The notes beneath the pieces are model-generated. The model searched no databases. It was not told the DNA's origin and saw nothing but the letters and a program-made list of their open reading frames with translations. From Halichoerus grypus (taxonomy: Eukaryota > Chordata > Mammalia > Carnivora > Phocidae), in NCBI RefSeq assembly GCF_964656455.1, contig NC_135719.1, positions 9,775,163 to 9,839,162 on the forward strand: a stretch of DNA of 64,000 bases, written 5' to 3'. The translations under genes were made by a program, and so were the position numbers. Shown here in pieces: positions 1 through 9,928 of the stretch (positions are counted from its first letter, which is position 1; every line of letters begins with the position of its first letter).

Positions 1-414
1 AAAAGAAAAAAGCACTGCATCTAAACAAAGAGTGGGAGGATTAACCACAAATCTTATATGACCCCTTTGTGCAAATATCAGGCTGGGACAACTGTAAACA
101 TCCTAGCTTTCAACAGCAAGTAGTCCTGTTATGTAACAGGGTGCCCTGTTTACCTGTCTCATTATCCCAGGCGACAAGCCTGCTTCATACCTTCTTCCTT
201 TAAGTACCTTTGCAACCCACTGATGTGAGCAGAATGTTCCTTTACATTTGTCCCTCAGCAGCAAGCACCTCTTAACTGATGCTACGTTGCCTTTAAAGTA
301 CCCAGTGGTGTAGATTCTAATCCACAATTAATGGAACAACTTACACTGCAGAATGCGAATCTGGCACTTGAAATCAGGTTTCTGATTCCAGTTGTTGACT
401 TAAAGGAGGGCTAT

Positions 415-1250
415 CGAGTTCCGTGCATGCATTTCACCTTGCAAAGTATATATACCTAACTTGTTCAATTTCTTTTTGTTCTTTTATTTGTAATTCATGT
501 ACAATAAAATTCACTTGTGTGGGGCGTTTAGTCCTGAGTTTGAACACATGCATAGATTCTTATAACCACTACCACCAAGACATAAAACCATTCCAACATC
601 CAAACAACTTCCTCATGACAGCCCTCTGCAGTCAGACCTCATCCCCACTCCTAGTCCCTGGCAACTACTCATCTATTTTCTGCTCCTATAATTTTGCCCT
701 TTTCAGACTGTCATATAAGTAGAATCATACACTAAGTAACCTTTGGAAATGGACTTGTTTTACTTAGCAAAATGCATCCAGGTTGTTGCATGTGGACCCC
801 CAATAATCTGTCCCCTTTATTATTTTTAAATTTTATACCCCCCCCTTTTTTAATGATGAGTAGTGTCCCACTGTATGGATATTATCACTATTGGTTTATA
901 TATTCACCCAATGAGAGAGATCTGTGTTGGTTGCAGTTTTGAGTGATTACAAATAACGCTGCTGTAGGCATACCTGTGCAAAGATTTTCTGAGAAAATAT
1001 AAGTTTTCATTTCTCTAGAATACATAGCCAAATGTGGAACTGCTGGGTCATATGGCAGACGTACACTTAACCTTACAAGAAACTGCCAAACTGTCTCTCG
1101 AGTGTCTGCATCATTCTGCACTCCCACTAGCCGTGTATGAGACACTGGTCTGTGGCCTTACCAGCCCCTGGTAGTTTTGATTTTACCCTTTCTAATAGGT
1201 GGGTAATGGTGCCTTACTGTGGTTTTAATGCGCTTCCCTAACTATTCAAA
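415..1250 (-). mobile_element. Ancient LINE-1 (L1M-type) remnant, 3' part
   Basis: Reads on the + strand as the reverse complement of a mammalian L1 3' region. Familiar phrases are the ...AACTGCTGGGTCATATGG... segment near 1040 and ...CCCTGGCAACTACTC... near 657. Heavily diverged with small deletions and no intact reading frame. The subfamily was not determined. Confidence 0.75.
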
Positions 1251-2955
1251 CTTGATTTAGCTTTTGCTAGTACCGGTTGAGCAATTCTGTACAACAGAAA
1301 CTGAAGAAGCACATGGCAAGTCCACAAAAATATCAAAGCTGGCCAGTTCCCTATGAAAGACAGGGAAGCTAAAGCCCAGAGAGGGGAAGTGACAGGGCCA
1401 GTTTCAGACCTGTGCTTTTTCTAACAGTTCTTTTTAATTGTGGTAATATGAACAAACGATCCAACTCCTATGCCTTCTTTCAATAAGACAAAAACAAAAC
1501 CATAAAAATACCATAAGCCCCATAAGTAACTAATGCAATCCCATCCTGACACTGTTTTGTAAATGGCAACCAGAGTTAAGGCTGCCATACCCATACAGAA
1601 CAGCAGGGCATAGAGGTATAAAGCCTCAACATGAGGTTTCTGAAAAGGTGCTCATGCCCTCCATGATGGCTAATATTTTGATCTTGAGATCTTAGCAGTG
1701 CAGGGGTTCCTTGGTCACTGTATTAATTAGGAAGAAAAAAGGATAAATCCTTTCTTCCTTGACTGGATTTTAGAGTCCACACTTTATTTTTTATTTTACT
1801 GAGGCAGGACTGTTCCAGTAGTTAGCTGCAGCCAGCCCCTGATGCTAAGGGACACCACTCCTGCAGCTGATCACAGGGTCACAGGATTTAAGAAAACCAA
1901 AGCTGGCAAATACCTCTTTAGCATTCTTCCATGGGAGGAAGTCTGTGACAGCAGGCACTGAGCATTCCCCTCTGGGTGTTCCTGCTCAGGATCTGCTCAT
2001 GGGCAGAGAGGGTGACTTCTGGCCCGCTCTCCTTACGGAATACAACATTCAGAGCTGAGTGGCCACGGAAGGGCAGTCCTGTGAGTCTCCGGCTCTTGCA
2101 GGGATAAAGCAGGAAGAGGAGCAAACCCTCCCGGCAGATGCAGCATCAGTAGCCCAATGAGCTGTCATCAGCAGCAAGGCAAACATTCGGACCTCCATCT
2201 GCGTAACTCCTAAACCTTTCCGTTTGATTTGAACTCAGGAGGGAAAGAGGGTGTTATTTATTGGACCCCAAGCAGATACTCTTTCATTTAAATACAGCCA
2301 TAAAACCATGACATTTAGTAGATACCCATCTGCTACAGGAATGATTATGTAGGAAAACCCCTGAGTAAGAGGAACATACAGAGTTACTACACCCATGCCT
2401 TTTTTTTTTTTTTTTTTAAGTGGAGCTCTTCCTTCAGTGAGCTCTTATACGGAGAGCCAGTAGCTGAAATAAGAATGAAATTGCTCTGGTTAAAGAAGTG
2501 TGGGGTTTCTCAGAGCCCAGGAGGCTCTGGTGCTCCCCCTGCCTCCCCCATCTTTTCTTTCCTCCAACTCCAGAGAGTCTCTCGAAAACTTCAGAATACA
2601 ATAATGAAAGCCCTGTCTTTGATAATTAAATACCAAAAGGATGACAAGAAGTTACTCTGCTACTGTGCTTACGAAGGATAGGTCACTTTCTACGCCTGGG
2701 AGAACAAGCCAGAACTTGGGACCTGCAGCAAGGTGACGTGTGTGCCGCTCTCTGCTCTAAGTGGGAACTGAAATCAGCCACAGCAAGCTCCGGCTTGGGG
2801 CATTTCACTGCAAGAACAGGTTTAACAGCTCAGCTGAAGAACTGAGAAGAGAAGCCATAAGGCCACTGTGAAAGGCCTGAGGGCTATAGAAGCAGCCCCA
2901 CTGAAAACCTAAGTATTCCAAACTCAGTCCGTTTGTGGGTCATTTAAGACTTTGC

Positions 2956-3092
2956 TTCTCATCAGAGAGATTTTTTGGAAGAAGAATGATGATGTTAGGA
3001 GCGTACTTCTAGCCAGTTGAGATCAGTGTTGGGAAGTTGAGGGAAAACAGTGTGTTTCAATGACTATATTCTGCATGTTGTACATACTTAAT
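2956..3092 (+). repeat. Left arm of a perfect 137-bp inverted repeat flanking AKAP13 exon 4
   Basis: Every base matches the reverse complement of 4328-4464 when compared by eye. The similarity stops abruptly at both ends (2955 and 3093 mismatch). This arm starts at nucleotide 7 of the intron, next to the exon 4 donor, so it is probably the original intron sequence and the other arm the copy. It does not resemble any mobile element I know. Confidence 0.95.
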
Positions 3093-3098
3093 ACTTAC

Positions 3099-3395
3099 CA
3101 TGCAAAGTCTGATCTGTTCCCAACACATTCCACTCTGCCGGCAGCTTCAGGTGTCTGAATGCCAGGGCAACCTTCTCATCAAGGGTATTCACATCCCCAG
3201 CCGGGGGTCCCGACCGGTCAAGAAAACGGGTGAAGTTCAGAGCCTGCTGATTCCCAGCACTGGTCGCCAGGAACTGGGCTGCATCGTATGCCTCGTCCTG
3301 GATGAACTGGAAGTCTTCTTCAGCCACCACGAACACGGGGAGGCCCTCCTTGGAAGCACAGAGTAGCACCTTCACGGTCTCACAGCAGTCGTGAC
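3099..3395 (-). CDS. AKAP13: AKAP13 exon 4, residues 61-159 plus first base of codon 160
   Basis: The exon is 297 nt with acceptor GTTTTGTTTAG and a strong donor GTAAGT (3098-3093). It begins with the last two bases of a Gly codon, encodes 98 full codons (HDCCETVKVLLCASKEG ... LGTDQTLH) and ends with one base of the next codon. I recognise this as AKAP13 residues just before the ankyrin-like stretch that starts in the next exon, outside the window. Entry and exit phases are equal, so the exon can be skipped without a frame shift, removing 99 residues. Its surroundings are unusual. A 137-bp sequence starting 7 nt beyond the donor is repeated in perfect inverted form 933 bp upstream of the acceptor, and a four-copy 31-bp minisatellite starts 30 nt upstream of the acceptor. 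Those elements could affect splicing; that is inference. Confidence 0.95.
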
Positions 3396-3424
3396 CTAAA
3401 CAAAACACACGGAGCAAGAAAACA

Positions 3425-3546
3425 GTCTGAGTCCTCCCGCTGGGAGGAGGATGGTCTCAGAGTCCTCCCGCTGGGAGGAGGACAGTCTCAGAGTCCTCCC
3501 GCTCGGAGGAGGACGGTCTCAGAGTCCTCCCGCTGGGAGGAGGGCA
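3425..3546. repeat. Four-copy 31-bp minisatellite next to the exon 4 acceptor
   Basis: Units start at 3425 (29 bp, two bases missing), 3454, 3485 and 3516. Each contains TCCTCCCGCTGGGAGGA, a 7-bp perfect stem with a 3-base loop; the third unit has GCTCGG instead of GCTGGG. On the gene strand the array ends 30 nt before exon 4, so it overlaps the usual branch-point interval. Confidence 0.95.
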
Positions 3547-4327
3547 CTAGTGGGTCCTCTTTGCTCTTCTTACACAATACAGTTCTTCCTAAAAGAAACC
3601 CCTCCTTCCTCTGCTCTGACAGCAATCTGAACTTCTTTACACTTATTTCTAGCTCTTTCTGTGAACTGTAATTTACAACTATGAATTAGTTCCCTTACTG
3701 CTAGCAAACAACTCTGTACCCCAAATATATCCCCTAGAGCTGAACAGTCTCTGAGGATCTCAGGATGTACTGAATCATGACTGTTCAACTCGAACAGAGG
3801 AAAGAATGAAAGCTCAAGGATCTTGTCAGGCCTACCAAGTCTGATACGACTGAACTGAGCTAGATCTGGAAACCCAACAGGGAGAAAGCCATGCAGACTG
3901 GTTAACATAGGAGGAATTATTATACAGATTCCCCAGCACTGCCCTATTATCACCACCATGCAATCTATCAAATGATGAAACATTTTGAAAAGCACAAAAC
4001 TACTTATTTTATTTCACTGTTATTAGCAATTCAAGGCCTACCACAAAAATGACTTCTGCTGTCAGATACACATTCTTTCCTGTAATGTAATGACATCATC
4101 AACATCTCCCGGTTCACACAGGGATGATGCGATGCTGTGGCCAGAAGCCTGGTTCAGGGACAGCAAGCATGCCAGAGATCAGTGCCCACCGTACAGATGG
4201 GCAGACCTCATGAGCTGCCACATACATGCCACCCCAACAGAGCTCCACTTGAGTAAAATCCACACCGTTACTGCGAGTAAGGCCTTCCTGGAGAAATCAG
4301 TCTCTGCGGGATTTTTAGCCTCACAGA

Positions 4328-4464
4328 ATTAAGTATGTACAACATGCAGAATATAGTCATTGAAACACACTGTTTTCCCTCAACTTCCCAACACTGATCT
4401 CAACTGGCTAGAAGTACGCTCCTAACATCATCATTCTTCTTCCAAAAAATCTCTCTGATGAGAA
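4328..4464 (-). repeat. Right arm of the perfect 137-bp inverted repeat
   Basis: Exact reverse complement of 2956-3092; the arms are separated by 1,235 bp that contain exon 4 and the minisatellite. No target-site duplication or poly-A accompanies it, so it is not an ordinary retrotransposed copy. Zero divergence means a very recent event, gene conversion between arms, or an assembly error. Confidence 0.95.
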
Positions 4465-4867
4465 AAACAGAAAGGAAAATGGAGTCGGGTGTTTCTGCTG
4501 CGTGAGTGATGCCACCTTGTGCTTTGCCTGAATCACCGCAGGCCCCCGCACCCGCAGTTTCCCTGCACCCCCTTGCATGCACAGACTGCTTGTCCACGGT
4601 GGGAGTGAGGCTGAGGAAGCCCTCTCCAGGTCCACAGATCTCACTTTCCATACTGTGGCCACAGGCCAGGAGAGGCTTCAGACATGGACAGAACAAACTA
4701 AGCTTTCTGCTGCCTTTGAAAGAGAAAACAGTAATTGTTTTTCCGTGTGAACAATGAGAATAATAAGTAAATTGATTTTCCGCATATGATTCTCCAGGGG
4801 CCTCCTTAAGCCCTTTACCCTGGTGACAAAAGAAATCTCTCACTGTTGTGTAACTTTAGGGGGGCTG

Positions 4868-5065
4868 CAAGTATTTACTGACCAAGTATCTACTATGTAT
4901 CAGGCACCCAACATGTCATTTTCTCTATACAACAAATTTATGAGGTATGTATTGTCCTCACGTTACAGATGACAAAACTGAGACTTCATGAAGTAATGTG
5001 CCCAAGGTTACACAGATATTTGAAGCAGAATCCATTATTCAAATTCAAGTCTGATGCCAAAGGAC
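4868..5065 (-). mobile_element. MIR SINE
   Basis: Reverse orientation: a growth-and-count phrase (TACTATGTATCAGGCACC) is followed by GTTACAGATGACAAAACTGA and AAGGTTACACAGATA, matching the MIR core. No target duplication is visible, as expected for an old element. Confidence 0.7.
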
Positions 5066-5528
5066 GTGGCCTATTATGTCATGATGCAAGAGTTCTGTCC
5101 CTGCCTGCAAGGAGCCCAATACTCAAGTGACAGGCCAGTAAGACTACTGAGCAAGAACAGGTTCATTAACCACTGAGATCAGCTTCCACATAAACAGGTT
5201 AACTCCACCACATACAACCTCCTGCTTTTGGAGTTGAATTCCTTCTATGAAGGCTGTAAGAAAAGGGAGCATCCCCTGCCTGGGCATGTGTGTGTGCCCG
5301 CACACGCCTGTGTGTATACCCACATGTGTATTTCAATTCAATACATATGTTTAATTTATGTATTTAACACATGAAATGAAATTAGGAAAAAAATCCTAAT
5401 CTTCCTTTGAAGGGCAGCCAGCCTAATTATATAAAACAACAATGTCAATAGAAACAAGTCAACTAATTCAGGTAGTAGATTTGGAGATTTTTCTGGCAGA
5501 AAGTGTTTCTTTTAAATTGTTCTATAAT

Positions 5529-5742
5529 GGGGCACCTGGGTGGCTCAGTCATTTAAGCATCTGCCTTTGGCTCAAGTCATGATCCCAGGGCCCTGGGATG
5601 GAGCCCCGTGTCTCTCTCTCCCTCTGCACACCCCATCCCCTGCTTGTGCAGCACGTGCTCTCTCTCTCTCTCAAATAAATAAAATGCTTTTTTTAAAAGG
5701 TAAAAAAAACAAAACAAAACCAACCAAACAAACAAAAAACCC
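5529..5742 (+). mobile_element. SINEC (carnivore tRNA-Lys SINE)
   Basis: Head GGCACCTGGGTGGCTCAGTC, CT-rich body, AATAAATAAAATG and a long A-rich tail. Target duplication TGTTCTATAA (5519-5528) against TGTTCTGTAA (5743-5752). Confidence 0.95.
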
Positions 5743-5764
5743 TGTTCTGTAACATCCAACAGCT

Positions 5765-6035
5765 AGATATGCACCAAGCCCAGGGCACTGTGATTACAAA
5801 GGTACAAGTCTCAGCCCTCCATTTCAACCCTCCAGAGGTTTACAGTCTATAAGGGGGAATCAAACAAGTTGCAGAGAACTGCAAAGGAAGTTCTCTGGAA
5901 ACACACAGCGCAACTGGTGGGAGAGAAGCAGGACATTTCACAGGTAAGCGCAGGAAGACTTCACAAAGGAGGTGGCCACTAAGAAGAACCTTTCTGACAG
6001 GCACCCTGCTCCCGGCTCTGCAACCCCTGGAGTTC
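5765..6035 (+). repeat. Ancient interspersed repeat, family unassigned
   Basis: Shares a pattern (size phrase, CCTCCAGAGGTTTACAGTCT, GGGGGAATC...) with 12845-13250, 27070-27360, 28230-28690, 35195-35480, 49565-49850 and 54125-54300. Recognised as a common old mammalian repeat whose family I cannot name. Confidence 0.45.
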
Positions 6036-6069
6036 TTCACTGCAACCCTCAGAACTCAGATGCATGGTG

Positions 6070-6312
6070 CTATCTTATCTTACCAACACACACTTATATA
6101 ATACTTGTGATGTGCTAGGCTCTGTTCTCTGTGCTTTCCAAGTAACAGTTCATGTACTCCTCATAGCAACCCTATGTGGTAGATACTATTATTACACCAT
6201 TTACTAGATGCAGAGACCAAGGCACAAAAATATTAAGTAATTTGCCCACAGTGATAAAGTTCCTGGGTGGCAGAATTAGAACTTGAGCCCACTTCCTTGC
6301 TCTAGAGTCTGC
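6070..6312 (-). mobile_element. MIR SINE, nearly full core
   Basis: Reverse orientation: GTGATGTGCTAGGCTCTGTT, then CCTCATAGCAACCCTATGTG, TTACTAGATGCAGAGACCAAGG and AATTTGCCCACAGTGATAAA. It ends with the reversed tRNA-related part. Confidence 0.8.
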
Positions 6313-6407
6313 CCCTTCTCCCAAGATTTATGGGTATAAGAAGACTTGAAGAGGGAATAAGGGGACCATGGAAGAATCGACAGGGAAGGAATAAAAACAC
6401 CGTTCTC

Positions 6408-6490
6408 AAACCCTGGCTGTAAGACTCTTACGCTGTGTGACCCCAGATCACTTCTGCTTCTCTGGGCCTCAACTTCTTCATTTATAGCAT
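6408..6490 (+). mobile_element. MIR SINE fragment
   Basis: Contains TGTGTGACCCCAGATCACTT, GGGCCTCAACTTCTTCATTT; forward orientation, opposite to the copy just before it. Confidence 0.6.
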
Positions 6491-6689
6491 GAGGGAGCAG
6501 CCCCTACAGCCCCCAGTGTTTCTCAGAGGTCAAAGCCTGTGGGTGTCACCAGGCAGCAGCTGGACAGGGAAAGTTAGCAAGAGATTCCAACAATAGAGAA
6601 CAGTTTGAAAAGCATAAAAATGGAAGCAGAAGGGAAGTTCAAGGAATGGAAATTACAGTTTCGGGAGGATATTAACTTGGTTACATCTA

Positions 6690-6830
6690 GATGCTCAGTG
6701 ACAGCAGAGACCTGGGTTCAAACCTATTTTCCTTACTTGTTAGCTATGTGGTCCGAGGTAAATGACAACACCTCTAACACTGTTAAATCTAGACAGTCTC
6801 CTGATCTTGTAAGTGAAGAGCTAGAATTTA
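6690..6830 (+). mobile_element. MIR SINE, diverged
   Basis: Contains ACCTGGGTTCAAACCTATTT and ACTTGTTAGCTATGTGGTCC, typical of the MIR 5' part and core. Confidence 0.55.
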
Positions 6831-7195
6831 GAAGAGTCTTCTCAAATTCTTTAATACCATCACCCAAAACAACATCACACCTAGCCTCGATTCATTTCCA
6901 ATTAAATAAGACAGACAGAAAGGTGTAACAATACGTATTCCAGTCAGAAGAATTACTTTAAAGTAAGAACGGTGTGGTTCATGACTCTAACCAATAATTA
7001 CAGCACAGCATTACAAGCCTCCAGCCGGTGCAAAGGTGAGAAATCCAAAAGCGTGAACCAGAAAGTGAGTCACAATGTCACTAATGGCATCCACCAACCT
7101 ATAAATACCTAAACACCATCCGCCCCCTGTAAGAGCTCCTTCTGTAGAGATACGGAGTGCACCCCATATTCCAGGTTTCCAGATCTTCAATTTCA

Positions 7196-7196
<1 letters not shown>

Positions 7197-7232
<36 letters not shown>
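7197..7232. repeat. (CA)18 microsatellite
   Basis: Uninterrupted dinucleotide run. A complementary (TG)19 run lies 148 bp away. Confidence 0.98.
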
Positions 7233-7234
<2 letters not shown>

Positions 7235-7379
7235 GGGTGTGTGAGTGCAGAAAAGCCACGGTGAAGCAATACCACCTTACTCAAAACTGCCAAGGGCAGA
7301 AGTGTCTGCACACAAATCTATCTGGCTAGGACAGGGTGAAGACAAACAAAGGGGAGAGAAACAGAAGGTGGCTCAGAAG

Positions 7380-7380
<1 letters not shown>

Positions 7381-7418
<38 letters not shown>
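7381..7418. repeat. (TG)19 microsatellite
   Basis: Uninterrupted run followed by GGACACACGC; complementary to 7197-7232. Confidence 0.98.
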
Positions 7419-7419
<1 letters not shown>

Positions 7420-8777
7420 ACACACGCATGTGTGTTTATTAGCAGCCCACATGTGCCTATCTCTTTCTGCCGCTTTAGCAGAAAAAACTGGTTAGAAGGT
7501 GGATGGTGGAAGGTGGTGGGTGGATGGGTGAACTGTCAGCTCTGTGTATACGTTTTAGTGTAAAATAAAACTGTATCAGAGGAGGCAGAATGTCAGGAAA
7601 GGCCATGAAACAGAAACCCAGGAGCAGCGATCCGATTGTGAGCCCGATATTTTTCCCTTCAGACATAAACTCACAATCTGAAGGAGAGACTATGAATCAT
7701 CCTAAGTAAAATGTGCCATAAATCTGGAATTTGTTTGGTATGATTACAGGCTTCTTTTTCAAAAGAAACACTGAGGAGTAAAAGAGGAGTGGAGGGCTGA
7801 GGGTGTCCTGGACCGCCCTTTATTTTAAAAATTTAAGAGTACACGGGGAGGGCTCTACCAGTCAAAACCACAGCGCCTCACCCCACCATCTGGAAATCAG
7901 CACATGAGGCTGCCGGCGCTACTCTCTCCCACTAGTGTTTTTTGTTATGCTCGAGTGGGTCTCATGACTATTCTTTAATCCCTATAACCTTTCAGATAAA
8001 GCATTTAGGGGGGAAAAAATCAACATGTTAAAAAACAAAGTTATGTAATATGGACCCAGTAATAAAACAAAACCCGCTGCACATGCACACATAAAACGTC
8101 TTGCTGCCATGAATTAGCTCTCGAGACATGACTCTCTCCAGGGCCATCAGCCTTCCAACTGCCTTTGTAGACACAAAATGCAAGGTATTAACGATGCCCA
8201 CACCTATACTGAAAAGACACAGAAACCACATCTGATTTGATATAATCGCCACAATTCAACCTCTCTCTACATAAAAAACAGAAGCTGCACTAGAAAGACG
8301 AGGGTTTTCAGCCAGTGACAGTGTTTCTCCTTCCACTCAATCTCCTGGTAACAAAGAAGTAAAATAAGAATCACAAGTTTTTTTAGAAAGGGAAGTTCTG
8401 AAAAATTTACCGAGCTGCTTCTGAAGGAAGCAGCCCCAGAGAATTTAAAGAAGGGAAGAAGACAACCGGTAAAGAAATACGGCCTAAGCTTCAATTCCAT
8501 TTCTAAAACTGCCTTCTCAGTCTATCCTGCGATCAGGTCCAGTTCTTTCTTCTACCAACAGAAATACACAGTAAATTCTGGGGTGAGGGAGACCTGTTTC
8601 TGACTGACTGAGGTATGCTGGCAACTAGCTGAGGAGTCAGAAAATACCAGGTGGACTCATCACCCTCCACTGCGCACAGGGTGGATCATCCTGAACAAGT
8701 CACTCCACCCGGAAGTCCAACGCGACCCACCTTCCCGACTGTTAAAAACCATTAGAGATGGCCATGCACAAAGCATG

Positions 8778-8955
8778 GGGGTGCCTGGGTGACTCAGTTA
8801 TGGACCCGACTCTTGATTTTGGTTCAGGTCATGATAAGATGGAGCCCTGCACTGAGCTCTGCGCTGAGCGTGGACCCTGTTTAAGATTCCCTCTCTCCCT
8901 CTGTCCCTCCCTCCCCTCCCTCTCTAAAACTAAACTAAACTAAACTAAATTTAAA
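8778..8955 (+). mobile_element. SINEC, older subfamily
   Basis: Head GGTGCCTGGGTGACTCAGTT, CTCTCCCTCTGTCCCTCCCT body, and an (ACTAA)n-type tail instead of AATAAAATCTTT. More diverged than its neighbours. Confidence 0.85.
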
Positions 8956-9129
8956 ATGTTCCTGTTTAGATCACTGAAGGAAAAGAGATTCCCAATACTC
9001 CACAAAGAGCTTCTGTGGCAGGACCCAGTAAAGCTCCGAAGCTAAAAGTTACCTTTGGCGCTGGAGAACTTGATAAAGAGAAGGGGGGGAAATGCAGAAT
9101 AAACAAAAACACGAGGAGCACCTGGCTAA

Positions 9130-9282
9130 GGGGCGCCTGGGTGGCTCAGTCAGTCAAGCATCTGCCTTCGGCTCAGGTCATGACCCCAGGGAGCCGGCTT
9201 TTCCCTCTGCCTCCCACTTCCCCTGCTTGTGCTCTCTCTCTGTCAGATAAATAAATAAAATCTTTAAAAAAAAAAAAAAAAA
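9130..9282 (+). mobile_element. SINEC with internal deletion
   Basis: Full head (GGCGCCTGGGTGGCTCAGTC) and tail (AATAAATAAAATCTTT plus A-tract), but most of the middle is missing. Flanks GCACCTGGCTAAG and GCACCTAGCTGAG form the target duplication. Confidence 0.93.
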
Positions 9283-9650
9283 GCACCTAGCTGAGGAGCA
9301 ACAATGTTAATTAACTGCTAATGCTCCTCTTACAAGCATCTAATCCCACCCTTTCTCAGGCTGGCAGGTCAGGAGGTATGTGTGCTCATCAAGTGTTTCT
9401 GCGGGCTCCTTATCACTGTATGAAGCACCGTACCCATGGAAACGAAATATTGCTACAGATAAACAACTCTGCTGAAGGAGGACCCAAGAATTACTTCATT
9501 TCCTATTAAGCTAAAAGCGGAACACATCCCAGCCGGGCCTTCTCTTTTGAGGATGAAACAACTGAGACTTTGTTTGACCAACTATCCAAAAAGGAATGCT
9601 GGAAGTGCTCACTGGACCAGCCCAGCCCAGTCTCATTCAGAGCATGGTCC

Positions 9651-9701
9651 TTTTTTTTTTTTTTAAGATTTATTTATTCCCTAGAGAGAGAGAGAGAGAA
9701 A

Positions 9702-9754
<53 letters not shown>

Positions 9755-9928
9755 CATGGGGAGGGGGGGGGGAGGGAGAAAGAGAGAGATAAAGAGAGAG
9801 AATCTCAAGCTGAGATTCTCCGCTGTGCGCAGAGCCTGACACAGGGCTTGATCCTATGATCCCGTGATCACAACCTGAGCTGAAACCAAGAGACGGATGC
9901 TCAACCGACTGCACCACCCAGGCGCCCC
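9651..9928 (-). mobile_element. SINEC enlarged by (GA)n/(TG)n expansion
   Basis: T-run and AAGATTTATTTATT at the left, GCACCACCCAGGCGCCCC at the right. Target duplication TTCAGAGCATG / CTCAGAGCATG. The CT-rich body (about 9680-9790) has expanded into alternating GA, TG and GA tracts. Confidence 0.95.

Larger units (their letters stand above)
1..3098 (-). other. AKAP13: AKAP13 intron following exon 4 (5' part only)
   Basis: Begins at the exon 4 donor and runs off the left edge. It contains the left arm of the 137-bp inverted repeat, an L1M remnant (about 415-1250) and a weak MIR-like match around 1290-1430. A T-run lies at 2400-2417. I see nothing recognisable in 1-414 or in 1431-2955 apart from that T-run; the short open frames there lack coding character. 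Confidence 0.85.

Noticed and set aside
3100..3366. Plus-strand open frame of 88 codons over exon 4
   Set aside because: It is the antisense shadow of the recognised minus-strand AKAP13 exon.
3425..3546. CRISPR-like array
   Set aside because: Units are directly adjacent with no unique spacers, in a mammalian intron; it is a minisatellite.
2956..4464. Inversion of the exon 4 segment by staggered breaks
   Set aside because: Such an inversion would leave exon 4 antisense to its neighbours, but it is on the same strand as exons 2 and 3 with matching phase.
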